A stretch of DNA of 64,000 nt from JAOUJD01 sp963726405. GTDB taxonomy: Bacteria; Pseudomonadota; Gammaproteobacteria; Burkholderiales; Burkholderiaceae_F. The translations under genes were made by a program, and so were the position numbers. Below, one piece after another: positions 52,898 to 62,020 of this stretch. Positions within the stretch are counted from its first letter, which is position 1; each line of letters starts with the position of its first letter. Location: the NCBI GenBank assembly GCA_963726405.1, contig CAVSCF010000002.1:1-64000 (forward strand), read 5' to 3'. The notes under the pieces were generated by a model that was not told where the DNA came from, searched no databases, and saw only the letters and a list, made by a program, of their open reading frames with translations.

Positions 52898-54115
52898 TCA
52901 GCGTCCCGACTTGCCGTTCGCCGCGGCGGGTGCCATCGGGCCGGACGATGAACTCACGGCCGCGGGAGCGATGGCGCCGGCCTGGGCGGCTTCCTGCGCC
53001 TGGACGGTCGTGCCGGGCCGCGCGCGCTGCAGGCCTTCGAGAACCACGCGGTCTCCCGCCTGCAGGCCGCCGTCCACGAGCCAGTCGGCGCCGATCGTGC
53101 GGGCCGTCTTCAGCGGTCGCGCCTCGACGACGTTGTTGGCGCCCACCACCATCGCGATCGCCTGCCCCTTGGCGTCGCGGGTCACCGCCTGCTGCGGCAC
53201 CAGCAGCGCGTTGTCGCGCACGCCTTCCTCGATCACGGCGCGCACGTACAAGTTGGGCAGCAGCATGCCGTCGGGATTCGGGAACAAGGCGCGCAGCGTG
53301 ATTGCGCCGGTCGAGGCATCGACGGTGACGTCGGAGAACTGCAGCGTGCCTTCGTGCTGATACGGCGTGCCGTCTTCCAACAGGAGCGAGACGCGGGCCG
53401 CGTCGGTGCGCGCACGCTTCAGTTCGCCACTCGCCATCGCGCGTCGCAGCCGCAGGACCTCGGCGCTCGATTGCGTGAGGTCGACGTACATCGGGTTCGT
53501 CTGCTGGATCGTGACGAGCGGGGTCGCCTGGTTGGCGGTGACCAGCGCGCCGGCCGTGACCGCCGACTTGCCGACGCGCCCGGAGATCGGCGCGACCACG
53601 CTCGTGTAGCCGAGGTTGATGCGTGCTGCCTCGGCGGCGGCCTTGGCGGAGGCCAGATCGGCTTCGCTCTGGCGCAGCGTGTTCACGGCATCCTCGTAAG
53701 CCTGCTGGCTGACGAACTTGATCGCCACCAGTTCCTTGCTGCGCTCGACGTTGCGACGCGCCGTCTGGACGCCCGCTTCGGCCTTGGCGACCGCCGCGCG
53801 GGCGCTCTCGACCGCGGTCTGGTAGGTCGCGGGGTCGAGCTTGTACAGGGTGCTGCCGGCCTTCACCTCGGCGCCTTCGTTGAACGTGCGCGACTGCACG
53901 ATCCCGGTGACCTGCGGGCGCACCTCGGCGATCACGGTCGGTGACGTGCGGCCCGGGAGCACCGTCTTGATCGTCACGCTCCGTGGCTTGACCGTGAGCA
54001 CGGTGACCTGGGGTGCGGGTGGCGCCGCCGGCGGAGCCTTGGGGCCCTCGCATCCGGCGGCGGCGAGGAGGAGTGCGACGATCGCGCCGAGCCGGAATGC
54101 GAGTGAACGATGCAT
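52898..54115 (-). CDS. RND efflux periplasmic adaptor (MFP, AcrA type)
   Basis: A 405-residue lipoprotein adaptor with lipobox LLAAAGC (about residue 22), lipoyl halves around VRPQVTGIVQSRTFNEGAEV and LYKLDPATYQTAV, an alpha-hairpin (VESARAAVAKAEAGVQTARR onward) and beta-barrel/MP domains (SVVAPISGRVGKSAVTAGAL). It links the pump to an outer-membrane channel. It starts at ATG 54115 and is the first gene of the operon; the pump, reductase, kinase and enolase-like genes follow on the minus strand. No local regulator gene is present. Confidence 0.94.
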   Translation of the reverse strand: MHRSLAFRLGAIVALLLAAAGCEGPKAPPAAPPAPQVTVLTVKPRSVTIKTVLPGRTSPTVIAEVRPQVTGIVQSRTFNEGAEVKAGSTLYKLDPATYQTAVESARAAVAKAEAGVQTARRNVERSKELVAIKFVSQQAYEDAVNTLRQSEADLASAKAAAEAARINLGYTSVVAPISGRVGKSAVTAGALVTANQATPLVTIQQTNPMYVDLTQSSAEVLRLRRAMASGELKRARTDAARVSLLLEDGTPYQHEGTLQFSDVTVDASTGAITLRALFPNPDGMLLPNLYVRAVIEEGVRDNALLVPQQAVTRDAKGQAIAMVVGANNVVEARPLKTARTIGADWLVDGGLQAGDRVVLEGLQRARPGTTVQAQEAAQAGAIAPAAVSSSSGPMAPAAANGKSGR

Positions 54116-54350
54116 GTTGCGATGCTAACAGGTGGATATGTAGGGACCGCGTGTGCGGAACGGCCGAACCACCGCCCGCTGAATCCGACTTCGGAAAACT
54201 GCGTACTCCGCGCAGCCCAAGGAAAGGACGTTCACATCGAACGTCCGCCATCGCCTGCCACGGCCGGCGCAAGCACGAGGGTCGGGGTCCCGATGTGCGG
54301 TGTCGCCGATCGCACGCGCGCGAGCACCGAAGATCGGCGATCGCGCCGCG

Positions 54351-55964
54351 TCAGGTCCGCCGGCCCGGCTGCGGCAACGGCACCATCACCGGCTGACCCG
54401 GCGCGCTGCAGCCCTGATCGCAGCATCGGCCGGGTTGCGTGTTGCGCGTGATGGCGCGCTCGCCGTTCGCGGTCAGCGCGCCGCGCTCGAGCAACCGCTC
54501 CACCAGCTCGACCTTGTTGCCGAGCGGATAGTTGCGCCAGATCTCCTGCTTCATCGCGGCCGGGGAGCCGCCGCCGTGCAGGCTGATCACCGAGTACCAC
54601 CCGCCCTGGTACGACGCGGTGAGGTCTTCGATGAAGCGCGCGACCTCGATGCGCTTGTCGTACGGCACCGAGGGGTTGGCACGCAGCACCTCGGCAAGGG
54701 TTGCTGCCGTCGCAGGGTTGTGGTCCTCGTCCGGCCCGGGAAGCGTGACGATCAGTCCGCCCGAGACCTCGTGCGCCAGCCGGTGCATGTCGTAGATCTG
54801 GGTGGCGAGCAGCAGCTTGCCGATGTTCGCGAACACCGGCTCGGGCATGAAGGTCTTGCTCGCCGGGTCCTCGGTGCCGTACACGCTCGCCGCGACGCCA
54901 CAGGCATAGAAGCCCTCGACGATCTTGATCAGCTCGACCATCGGCTCGCGCAGCGCCGACTTCGCGCCAGGGTCGAAGCCGTTGGCCTCGCACATCAGCG
55001 CGCCCGCCCCGATCAGCAGGTCGCCGAAGCCCGCGCGCGCCGCGATGCACGTGTGGCGGTGGTGCGTGGCGTAGTCGTACGTCAGCGCGGCCGAATGCTC
55101 CCATTCGCCGGCGTAGAACACGCGCTCCCACGGGACGAGCACGCGATCGAAGATCACCACGCCGGTCGACTGTCCGTAACGGCGCGAGAACAGCGCCTCG
55201 CCGTGCTCCAGCTTCTCGCCGGGCCGACCCGCCGGGCGCGCCACGATGGTGATGCCGGCGGCGTCCACCGGAACCGCGCAGCAGATCGCGAACTCGGCAT
55301 CGGCCTCGCCCATGTGGCGGCAGGGCATGACCAGGAACTCGTGCATGTACGGCGCGCCGGTCACGATCGCCTTCGTGCCGGAGATGATGACGCCCTTCGC
55401 GTGGCGCTCCACGATGTGGACGTACGTGTCCGGGTTCGCCTGCTGGTGCGGCTTGCGCGACCGGTCGCCCTTGGCATCGGTCATCGCGATGCCGATGGAC
55501 AGGTCGTTTTCCTGCACGTGCTCCAGGTACGCGGCGAAACGCGCGCGGTGCTCGGTGCTGCCGCGCGCGTCGTCGATGCGCGCCGTCACCTGCGCCAGCG
55601 CGCTGAGCGCGTCGTGCGCGAGATACCGCTGTGCGCAGCCGGTCTCCTGGCAGAGCACGCGCACGGCCTCGAGCTTGTTCAGCAAGTCGCCCGCCGACTC
55701 GTCGACCGCGAGCATGCGCGGCACCGTTCTGCCGTTCTGCGTGACGAGCATCAAGGGCGCGAGCGCGGGATCGTTCGCGTAGTCATAGCTGACGCCGAGG
55801 GCCTGGATGCCGGGCAGGAAGGCCAGCTCGTCGGCGACCGACTCCACCCGCCGACCGTCGACGTAGACGACCGGGTGCAGGCGCCGCAGCGACTCGCGGT
55901 ACGCCTGGCTGGTCATCCGGGGTGTCGCCCTCGGCGGCGGTTTCAACGGGTCCGGTGCGTTCAT
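54351..55964 (-). CDS. 4-hydroxyphenylacetate 3-hydroxylase (HpaB) family flavoprotein
   Basis: A 537-residue protein of the HpaB/4-hydroxybutyryl-CoA-dehydratase superfamily (MTSQAYRESLRRLHPVVYVD, LEHVQENDLSIGIAMTDAKG, GAKAIVTG-like stretch, WEHSAALTYDYATHHRHTC). By my alignment from memory the dehydratase's Fe-S ligands are only partly present: the first Cys is kept (ETGCAQR), but the second is Tyr, and the late Cys is Ala although the His is kept (HHR). It is therefore more likely a FADH2-using aromatic monooxygenase that needs a separate flavin reductase, which is not encoded here. A Cys-rich tail (GRCCDQGCSAP) is unusual. It starts at ATG 55964. Confidence 0.85.
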   Translation of the reverse strand: MNAPDPLKPPPRATPRMTSQAYRESLRRLHPVVYVDGRRVESVADELAFLPGIQALGVSYDYANDPALAPLMLVTQNGRTVPRMLAVDESAGDLLNKLEAVRVLCQETGCAQRYLAHDALSALAQVTARIDDARGSTEHRARFAAYLEHVQENDLSIGIAMTDAKGDRSRKPHQQANPDTYVHIVERHAKGVIISGTKAIVTGAPYMHEFLVMPCRHMGEADAEFAICCAVPVDAAGITIVARPAGRPGEKLEHGEALFSRRYGQSTGVVIFDRVLVPWERVFYAGEWEHSAALTYDYATHHRHTCIAARAGFGDLLIGAGALMCEANGFDPGAKSALREPMVELIKIVEGFYACGVAASVYGTEDPASKTFMPEPVFANIGKLLLATQIYDMHRLAHEVSGGLIVTLPGPDEDHNPATAATLAEVLRANPSVPYDKRIEVARFIEDLTASYQGGWYSVISLHGGGSPAAMKQEIWRNYPLGNKVELVERLLERGALTANGERAITRNTQPGRCCDQGCSAPGQPVMVPLPQPGRRT

Positions 55965-56115
55965 GGCGATCTCCGGTCGGTCGATTGGAGCACTGTTTGC
56001 CGCTGCCCGGCGGCGTGGGTGGCGATGCGGAAGGCGGGACTGCGCTCGGCGCACACCCCGACTTCTCCGTGCGGCTCTCCCTCGTGGCCCGACCCGCAGA
56101 CGACGGCAAGCGACT

Positions 56116-56724
56116 TCAGAGCGTTCGGATCTGCACCTTGCGCCACTTGATTGCGCCCCCGGGCTCGCCTTTCGGCGGCAGTGTCCCGTACTGCAGCGCG
56201 AACGGTCCCTCTTTCAACTGCTCATGGCTCACCTTGACCGTCTGCACGCCGTTCAGTACGACCGTCAGTTCCGAACCCTTGACCGTGATCTCGTAGGTGT
56301 TCCACTTGCCGCCGGCCTTGTACGCGTGGTGCGGCACCGGCGCATGGTGAACGATCGCTCCGGTGCCGAACGTCGGGTCCGGGCGCTGGTCGAAGATGTT
56401 GGCCTCGTAACAGTTCTTGTCGGTCAGCGTCTTCGGATCCGAGCAGCGCATGTAGATGCCGCTGTTCGCCGACGGTGCCGCCCAGAACTCCGCCCGGATC
56501 TGGAAGTCCTTGTAGGAACTCTTCGACACCAGAAATCCGCCCTTGCCGTTATCCGCGACCACGGCGCCGTCTTCGGCGCGCCAGTTCGCGTCACCGACGC
56601 GATTCCAGTTCTCCAGGCCCCTGGCTCCGTCGATCAGCGTGACCCAGCCGGCGTCACCGCCCGGCATCTGCGCACATCCCGCGAGCAAGGTTGCGGCGGC
56701 CAGCAAAGCATGCCTCAAGTTCAC
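56116..56724 (-). CDS. DUF1080 lipoprotein (3-keto-disaccharide hydrolase-like)
   Basis: A 202-residue lipoprotein starting at GTG 56724 (MNLRHALLAAATLLAGCAQ) with a GGAGAGG ribosome site and lipobox L-A-G-C. The DUF1080 jelly-roll domain has GWVTLIDGARGLENWNRVGD, FWAAPSANSGIYMRCSDP and EANIFDQRPDPTFGTGAIVH. DUF1080 proteins are lectin-like, and some hydrolyse 3-keto-glycosides. It is probably on the periplasmic face of a membrane. It lies upstream of hpaB-like on the same strand, 151 bases away; a functional link is not evident. Confidence 0.87.
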   Translation of the reverse strand: MNLRHALLAAATLLAGCAQMPGGDAGWVTLIDGARGLENWNRVGDANWRAEDGAVVADNGKGGFLVSKSSYKDFQIRAEFWAAPSANSGIYMRCSDPKTLTDKNCYEANIFDQRPDPTFGTGAIVHHAPVPHHAYKAGGKWNTYEITVKGSELTVVLNGVQTVKVSHEQLKEGPFALQYGTLPPKGEPGGAIKWRKVQIRTL

Positions 56725-56788
56725 GATTACCTCTCCTGTAGCCCGGCGTTTTCCGGTCGGCGGACGGTACGCTGCGGGATAGGGAGTG

Positions 56789-57360
56789 TCATCGTGCCCT
56801 GCAATATCGGTGGGGCGTCGCGGTTTCCAGTGCGGTTCGTCGTCGACGTTCCCGTGCCAGCGCATCGATCCGACCCACGAGCCGCCCGACAATCAGCCGG
56901 ACAAGCTGGAAGCCGAACTGCGGGTTCTGGAAATGGAGCTGGCGCAGCTCGTCGTCGGTGATGAAGAGCGTTTCCGCATCGCTTTCGCAGACGCCACTGA
57001 GCGTGCATGGTCCGCTCGGGGTGAACATCGCGATTTCGCCGAACAGCAACCGCCGTCGGCGATGTCTCCTGTGCAGAAGATGATGTCGCCGGCGCGGAAC
57101 AACTCCGGCTTCATGTATGGCTGCAGCCAGTTGGCATTGAAGCTTTGCGTCCTGACGGCCTCTTCCGCCCGCCGGATCAGCCGGCGCATGGCCAGCAGCC
57201 GATGGATGTCCAGCGGCAGCAGCGTCACCTGGAGAACGAATCGAGGGCCGTGCCCGCCGACGATGCCGTAGGAGATGAACAGCACGTTGCTGACGATCGC
57301 CACCACGCGGAGCGGAATCATCGTCTTCGCGGAGAAGGCGACGAGCGAGGCCGCGGCCGC
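56789..57360 (-). pseudogene. Cyclic-nucleotide-binding membrane protein, truncated with internal deletion
   Basis: The N-terminal part reads MIPLRVVAIVSNVLFISYGI, VGGHGPRFVLQVTLLPLDIH (membrane helices), NWLQPYMKPELFRAGDIIFC and TGDIADG, the start of a cNMP-binding beta-roll. The continuation LLFGEIAMFTPSGPCTLSGV, ITDDELRQLHFQNPQFGFQL is in another frame. About 20-30 residues expected between D-I-A-D-G and L-L-F-G-E are missing. A stop lies just upstream of the N-terminal segment. The combined truncation, deletion and frameshift mark a pseudogene. Confidence 0.75.
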
Positions 57361-57574
57361 GCACTAACCAGGCAGGTCGGCAAGTTCCACCAAAACCTCT
57401 CGCGCTTACAGACGGCCGCCCGGGCGATCTCGAAAGTGCAGCGTCGCTCATGCCCTTGTGCGACGCGGACGCGGGATGCCGCCGAGCAGCGGCTTGCTGC
57501 GCCGCAGACTCGGGAGCCGGCGCAGGACGCGGGTAGGCGAGAATCGGCAGACAGGAAAGACCAGGGAAGCCCGT

Positions 57575-58858
57575 TTGCCGTCGCTCAGCTGCGCCATCGA
57601 CTTCGGGACATCGAACTCCGCGGTGGCGCGCGCGCTCGCGCCCGCCCGCCAACGGCAACGCGTCGAACTCGCGCCGCTCGAAGCCGATGCGACCAGCATG
57701 CCGACGGCCGTGTTCTACAACGCGGAGGACGGAACGCGAGCCTTCGGACGCGCGGCGATCGCCGCGTATGTCGACGGCCACGAAGGCCGCCTGATGCGGT
57801 CCATCAAGAGCATCCTGGGTTCCGACCTGATGGACGAAGCGACCGAGTTGCCCAACGGGCAGCAGGTGCGTTACGTCGACGTCCTGGTCGCCTACCTGCG
57901 GCACCTGAAGCAACGCGCCGAAGCGCACTGGGCGTCCCCGATCGAGCGGGTCGTGATCGGCCGGCCGGTGTTCTTCGTGGACGACGATCAGAAGCGCGAC
58001 GAAACAGCCCAGGCGACGCTGACGCAGGCCGCCCGCGCGGCCGGCTTTGCCGAGGTGCAGTTCCAGTTCGAGCCCATCGCGGCGGCGCTCGACTACGAGT
58101 CCCGGCTTTCGGCCGGTGACGGCGAGCATCGGGTGCTCGTGGCCGACATCGGTGGCGGGACCTCCGACTTCTCGGTGGTTCGGGCGAGCGCGGCAGCGCA
58201 TGCCGCGGTCGACCGGCGCGCCGACGTGCTGGCAAATCACGGCGTGCATCTCGCCGGTACCGACTTCGACCGCGCGATCAATCTCGCGGCGATCATGCCG
58301 CTGCTGGGATACGGTGGCGACGGCCCGGGAGGCAGGCCGGTTCCGTCGAAAATCTACTTCGACCTGGCCACCTGGCACCTGATCAACACGACCTACACCC
58401 GCAACCGGCTGGCCGAACTGCAGATGATGCGGAGCATGTACGACGACCAGCGCGCGCACGAGCGCCTGATGCGCGTGCTCGTGCAGCACCAGGGTCACGA
58501 CCTCGCCGCACGTGCGGAGGCGGCGAAGATCGACGTGTCGAATGGCGGCCGTGCGGAAATCGAGCTCGCGTTCGTGGAACGCGGGCTGAAGCAGCCGCTC
58601 GACGAGCATTTGCAGGCGGCGGCGCTCGCCGAGGGGATCCAGCGGATCGTCCGGGCCGCGCTCGAGACGGTTCGCCTCGCACGGGTCGACGCGGCCAGCA
58701 TCGACGCGCTTTACTTCACCGGCGGGTCCACAGGGCTCAGGCCGTTGGTCGCCCAGCTGGCCGCCGCGTTTCCAGCCGCACGGCCGGTGCTCGGGGACCG
58801 CTACTCCAGCGTCGTGAGCGGCCTGGCAATCGCCGCGAGACGGCGGTTCGGGCCATGA
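57575..58858 (+). CDS. Hsp70 family protein (YegD-like)
   Basis: An ATPase of about 427 residues with an actin-like fold: phosphate-1 motif CAIDFGTSNSAVARAL, phosphate-2 VLVADIGGGTSDFSVV, and the adenosine motif ALYFTGGSTGLRPLVAQLAA. It lacks a DnaK-type substrate-binding domain, as in YegD and related short Hsp70s of unknown role. The start is uncertain: TTG 57575 gives MPSLSCAIDFGTS with AGGGAAG just upstream, whereas an in-frame ATG at 57458 adds 39 Arg-rich residues that do not resemble the family. Confidence 0.87.
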   Translation: MPSLSCAIDFGTSNSAVARALAPARQRQRVELAPLEADATSMPTAVFYNAEDGTRAFGRAAIAAYVDGHEGRLMRSIKSILGSDLMDEATELPNGQQVRYVDVLVAYLRHLKQRAEAHWASPIERVVIGRPVFFVDDDQKRDETAQATLTQAARAAGFAEVQFQFEPIAAALDYESRLSAGDGEHRVLVADIGGGTSDFSVVRASAAAHAAVDRRADVLANHGVHLAGTDFDRAINLAAIMPLLGYGGDGPGGRPVPSKIYFDLATWHLINTTYTRNRLAELQMMRSMYDDQRAHERLMRVLVQHQGHDLAARAEAAKIDVSNGGRAEIELAFVERGLKQPLDEHLQAAALAEGIQRIVRAALETVRLARVDAASIDALYFTGGSTGLRPLVAQLAAAFPAARPVLGDRYSSVVSGLAIAARRRFGP

Positions 58859-58939
58859 AGCAGCGCACTCGAAGACGCCGTGAAGCAGGCGACGGCTGCG
58901 CGGCGAGGCATCCGGGCCCGACGTTCGGCACGCCGACCG

Positions 58940-59455
58940 TCAGTCGCGCACCAGATCGACGAAGTGCAGCGACACCGCGATCACGTGCGCAACCATCAGT
59001 CCAGTCAATGCGCGCGCCGCGAGGATATGGTGGCCGCGCCAGGTGACGGCGGCATCGGTATCGCGTCCGAGGAACCACAGCGCACCGGTGACGGCGGTAA
59101 CGAGCAACGCGAGCAGAAGCAGCCCCTCGACGGTCGCAAAGAGCCCTCCGCCCTCACTGCCCGGCCGCTCTCCCCTGCCGATTCCCGCAAGGTCCCGACC
59201 GATGCCGGAGAACTGCCCGGCCGCCCATGGAAAGTACAGGCGCCACCGGCCACCGAGCGTGCACGCGGCGAAGTAGACGATGGCGAGCGGCAGCACCGCC
59301 AGCCCGAGGACGACGTGGCCGAGGTTGAGCGCGCCCGGCGCGTCAGGCAACGTCTCATACAGGCCGATCCACGGACTGCTCGCGACCAGCCAGGTGCAGG
59401 CCAGCGCGATCAGCAAATGCAGCGGATTGCCGAGCCGGTCAAGCAGCGAGCGCAT
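58940..59455 (-). CDS. Cytochrome b561-type membrane protein
   Basis: A 171-residue four-helix membrane protein with His residues positioned as b-heme ligands: NPLHLLIAL (helix 1), NLGHVVLGL (helix 2), RGHHILAARA (helix 3) and LMVAHVIAVSLHFVDLV (helix 4). This is the Ni-hydrogenase-type/cytochrome b561 family of quinone-linked electron carriers. I chose ATG 59455, which overlaps hemG by 17 bases. The overlap suggests it serves HemG or the quinone pool. Confidence 0.82.
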   Translation of the reverse strand: MRSLLDRLGNPLHLLIALACTWLVASSPWIGLYETLPDAPGALNLGHVVLGLAVLPLAIVYFAACTLGGRWRLYFPWAAGQFSGIGRDLAGIGRGERPGSEGGGLFATVEGLLLLALLVTAVTGALWFLGRDTDAAVTWRGHHILAARALTGLMVAHVIAVSLHFVDLVRD

Positions 59456-60011
59456 GGGCCGGCCGCAGCGGGACGTCGGCACCCGCGGTCAGTTGCGCGA
59501 CCTTGTCGGCGAAGCGCTCGACCTCGTTCCAGTCGGTGAACTGCACCTTGGTGGAGAAGTCGGTCGGTCCTTTGTTGATCCACATGACGAGCCGCATCAT
59601 GTGCTTGTCGATGCCGCTGTAGCGCGAGTAGTCGAGTTCGCCGGCGAACACGCCCTGCAGCTTCGGCTTCCACGGCGACTGCGCGACGAGCCGCTTCAGG
59701 TACGGGTTGGTCTGCGGCGTGTTCTTCGCGGGTTTGCGGGCGACGAGGTTCACCGAGAAGAGGGCGCTCGGTCTGTTCTCGAGCAGCGCCCGGTTGGCAC
59801 GGATGAACTCCAGCACCGACGGATGGTGCTTGCCGTGCTTGATGCTCGCGCCGATGACGATCGCGTCGTAGGTCGTCGGGTCGACGTCGTGCCCCACCAG
59901 CGGCGCCACGTCGGCGCGGTGGCCGCGTTTCGCGAGGATCGACTGGACGCGTTCGCAGATCTGTCTGGACAAGCCGTAGACGCTGGAATACAGCAGCAGG
60001 GTGCCGGGCAT
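59439..60011 (-). CDS. hemG: Menaquinone-dependent protoporphyrinogen IX dehydrogenase, flavodoxin type
   Basis: A 190-residue flavodoxin-fold protein that follows E. coli HemG: LLLYSSVYGLSRQICERVQS (FMN phosphate loop), YDAIVIGASIKHGKHHPSVL, ALFSVNLVARKPAKNTPQTN (the diagnostic HemG loop) and VQFTDWNEVERFADKVAQL. It oxidises protoporphyrinogen IX to protoporphyrin IX in heme synthesis. It starts at ATG 60011. The downstream b-type cytochrome gene overlaps by 17 bases. HemG is less common outside gammaproteobacteria, so horizontal spread is possible. Confidence 0.88.
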   Translation of the reverse strand: MPGTLLLYSSVYGLSRQICERVQSILAKRGHRADVAPLVGHDVDPTTYDAIVIGASIKHGKHHPSVLEFIRANRALLENRPSALFSVNLVARKPAKNTPQTNPYLKRLVAQSPWKPKLQGVFAGELDYSRYSGIDKHMMRLVMWINKGPTDFSTKVQFTDWNEVERFADKVAQLTAGADVPLRPAHALAA

Positions 60012-60247
60012 GGAGGCGGTGTGTCTGGAGGAGACGTCCACAGGCTAGCAACGGCGCGGCTCCCTTCCCTGACCAAGGTCAGTCACCGGGACCGATCTCC
60101 CTCGCACAGCGCCGGTGTTTGCCCTAACGCAGCCTCACATTCGCGCATCTTGACTCCGGACCCGGCGCGGTGCCAACGGCCCTGGACCCGTCCATTCCAG
60201 AGGCAAGCCTCGAGGGGCGACGAGCGCGCCGCTGCTACGCTCGCCCA

Positions 60248-62011
60248 ATGAACTCTCCCTTCGTCGAACTCGGCCTGTCGAAAGAACTCGTGCAGGTCCT
60301 CACCGGTCTCGGTTATGAAGAACCGACGCCGATCCAGAGCCAGTCGATTCCGCCGCTGCTCGCGGGCAAGGACCTGCTCGGCCAGGCCGCCACCGGCACC
60401 GGCAAGACGGCCGCCTTCGCGCTCCCGCTGCTGCAACGCGTTCTATCGGCCCACCGCAAGCCAGGCCCGCCGGCGGTGCTCGTGCTGGTGCCCACGCGGG
60501 AACTTGCGATCCAGGTCGCCGAAGCCTTCCACAGCTACGGCGCCCGGCTGGGCGTCGTCGTGCTGCCGATCTATGGCGGGGCGGAGTTCGGCCGCCAGGC
60601 GCAGGCGCTCAAGCGCGGCGTGCACGCGGTGGTCGCCACGCCGGGCCGCGCGCTCGATCACATCCGCCGCGGCACGCTGAAGATGGACGGGCTCACGGCG
60701 GTCGTGCTCGACGAGGCCGACGAGATGCTCGACATGGGTTTCGCGGAAGACATCGAACTGATCCTCGACGCCGCCCCGGCCGAACGGCAGACCGCGCTCT
60801 TCTCGGCCACGCTGCCGCCGCGGATCGCCGCCATCGCCGACAAGCACCTGCGCGACCCGGAGCGCGTCCTCATCGCGCGCGAGAAGACCGCCAAGGGCAC
60901 GATGCCGAAGGTGCGCCAGACCGCGTACATCGTGCAGCGCGCCCACAAGGTCGCGGCGCTCGGCCGCGTACTCGACCTGGAGTCGCCAGCGCTCGCGCTC
61001 GTGTTCGCCCGCACGCGCACCGAGGTGGACGAACTCGCGGAGAAACTGCGCGGACGCGGCTACCAGGTCGAACAGTTGCACGGCGGCCTGTCCCAGGACC
61101 AGCGCGACCGCGTGATGAAGCGCGTGCGCGCCGGCGCGGTCGATCTGCTCGTGGCCACCGACGTCGCTGCGCGCGGCCTCGACGTCGAGCACCTCTCGCA
61201 CGTCGTCAACTTCAACGTGCCCGCCTCGCCCGAGTCGTACGTGCATCGCATCGGGCGCACGGGCCGCGCGGGCCGTGAAGGCGTGGCGATCACGCTCGCC
61301 GAGCCGCGCGAGCACCGGCTGCTGCGCAACATCGAACAGCTGACGAAGCAGAAGATCGACGTGGCGACGGTGCCCACGCCCATGGACGTGCGGGCACGCC
61401 GCCTCGACATGACGCGCGGGGCGTTGCGCGAAGCGCTCGAGGAAGGCGATCTCGACAGCTACCGCGTCGTCACCGATGCGCTGGCAAGCGAGTTCGATCC
61501 GATGGACGTGGCGGCCGCCGCCGTGAAACTCGCGCACCGGACGTTGCAGGCGGATGGCGAGCACGACGATGAGCACATCCCCTCGATCGACCTGTCGCGC
61601 AAGGAGCCTTGGTCGAAAGGGCCGCGCAAGGAGTACCGCGACGCTCCCGCCGAGCGCGGCACGAAGGGCCGCACCGCGGCGCGCGTCGACGAGAGCCGTC
61701 CGGCGCCGTCCGGGATGCACGCCGCCGCCGGCAGCAAGCGCAAGCCGCACGGGCCGATGACGATGGTGCGCGTGTACGTCAGCGCCGGGCGCAACGTCGG
61801 CCTCCGTCCCGCGGACCTCGTTGGCGCGATCGCCAACGAAGCGGGTGTCAGCGCGCGTGAGATCGGCGCGATCGAGATCGAGGAACGCTTTTCGCTGGTG
61901 GAGATCTCGGACCATGTCGCCGACGACGCGATCCGTGCGCTGCGCGGAACCTCGCTGCGCGGCCAGCGCGTGACGGTGCGCAAGGACCAGCCGAAGCGGG
62001 CGACCCCGTAG
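60248..62011 (+). CDS. DEAD-box RNA helicase with DbpA-type RNA-binding domain
   Basis: A 587-residue helicase: Q motif GYEEPTPIQSQSI, motif I AATGTGKTAAFALP, PTRELAIQ, TPGR, DEAD in VVLDEADEMLDMGF, SAT, VFARTRTEVDELAE, VATDVAARGLDVEHL and HRIGRTGRAGREG. After an acidic/basic linker (about 440-510) the C-terminal domain MVRVYVSAGRNVGLRPADLV and IEERFSLVEISDHVADD matches the DbpA/DeaD RNA-binding fold. It likely acts in ribosome assembly or mRNA decay at low temperature. ATG 60248 is chosen because the Q motif begins near residue 20. Confidence 0.93.
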   Translation: MNSPFVELGLSKELVQVLTGLGYEEPTPIQSQSIPPLLAGKDLLGQAATGTGKTAAFALPLLQRVLSAHRKPGPPAVLVLVPTRELAIQVAEAFHSYGARLGVVVLPIYGGAEFGRQAQALKRGVHAVVATPGRALDHIRRGTLKMDGLTAVVLDEADEMLDMGFAEDIELILDAAPAERQTALFSATLPPRIAAIADKHLRDPERVLIAREKTAKGTMPKVRQTAYIVQRAHKVAALGRVLDLESPALALVFARTRTEVDELAEKLRGRGYQVEQLHGGLSQDQRDRVMKRVRAGAVDLLVATDVAARGLDVEHLSHVVNFNVPASPESYVHRIGRTGRAGREGVAITLAEPREHRLLRNIEQLTKQKIDVATVPTPMDVRARRLDMTRGALREALEEGDLDSYRVVTDALASEFDPMDVAAAAVKLAHRTLQADGEHDDEHIPSIDLSRKEPWSKGPRKEYRDAPAERGTKGRTAARVDESRPAPSGMHAAAGSKRKPHGPMTMVRVYVSAGRNVGLRPADLVGAIANEAGVSAREIGAIEIEERFSLVEISDHVADDAIRALRGTSLRGQRVTVRKDQPKRATP

Positions 62012-62020
62012 ACCGCGCCG

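Noticed and set aside
48535..53301. A plus-strand open frame of nearly 1600 codons opposite the RND pump, reductase and kinase genes
   Set aside because: It is a composition artefact of high-GC DNA. The translation is Arg/Asp/His/Gln-rich with no domain, while the minus strand encodes four recognisable proteins with coupled starts.
54351..55964. 4-hydroxybutyryl-CoA dehydratase (abfD)
   Set aside because: Two of the three Cys ligands of the [4Fe-4S] cluster are replaced by Tyr and Ala.
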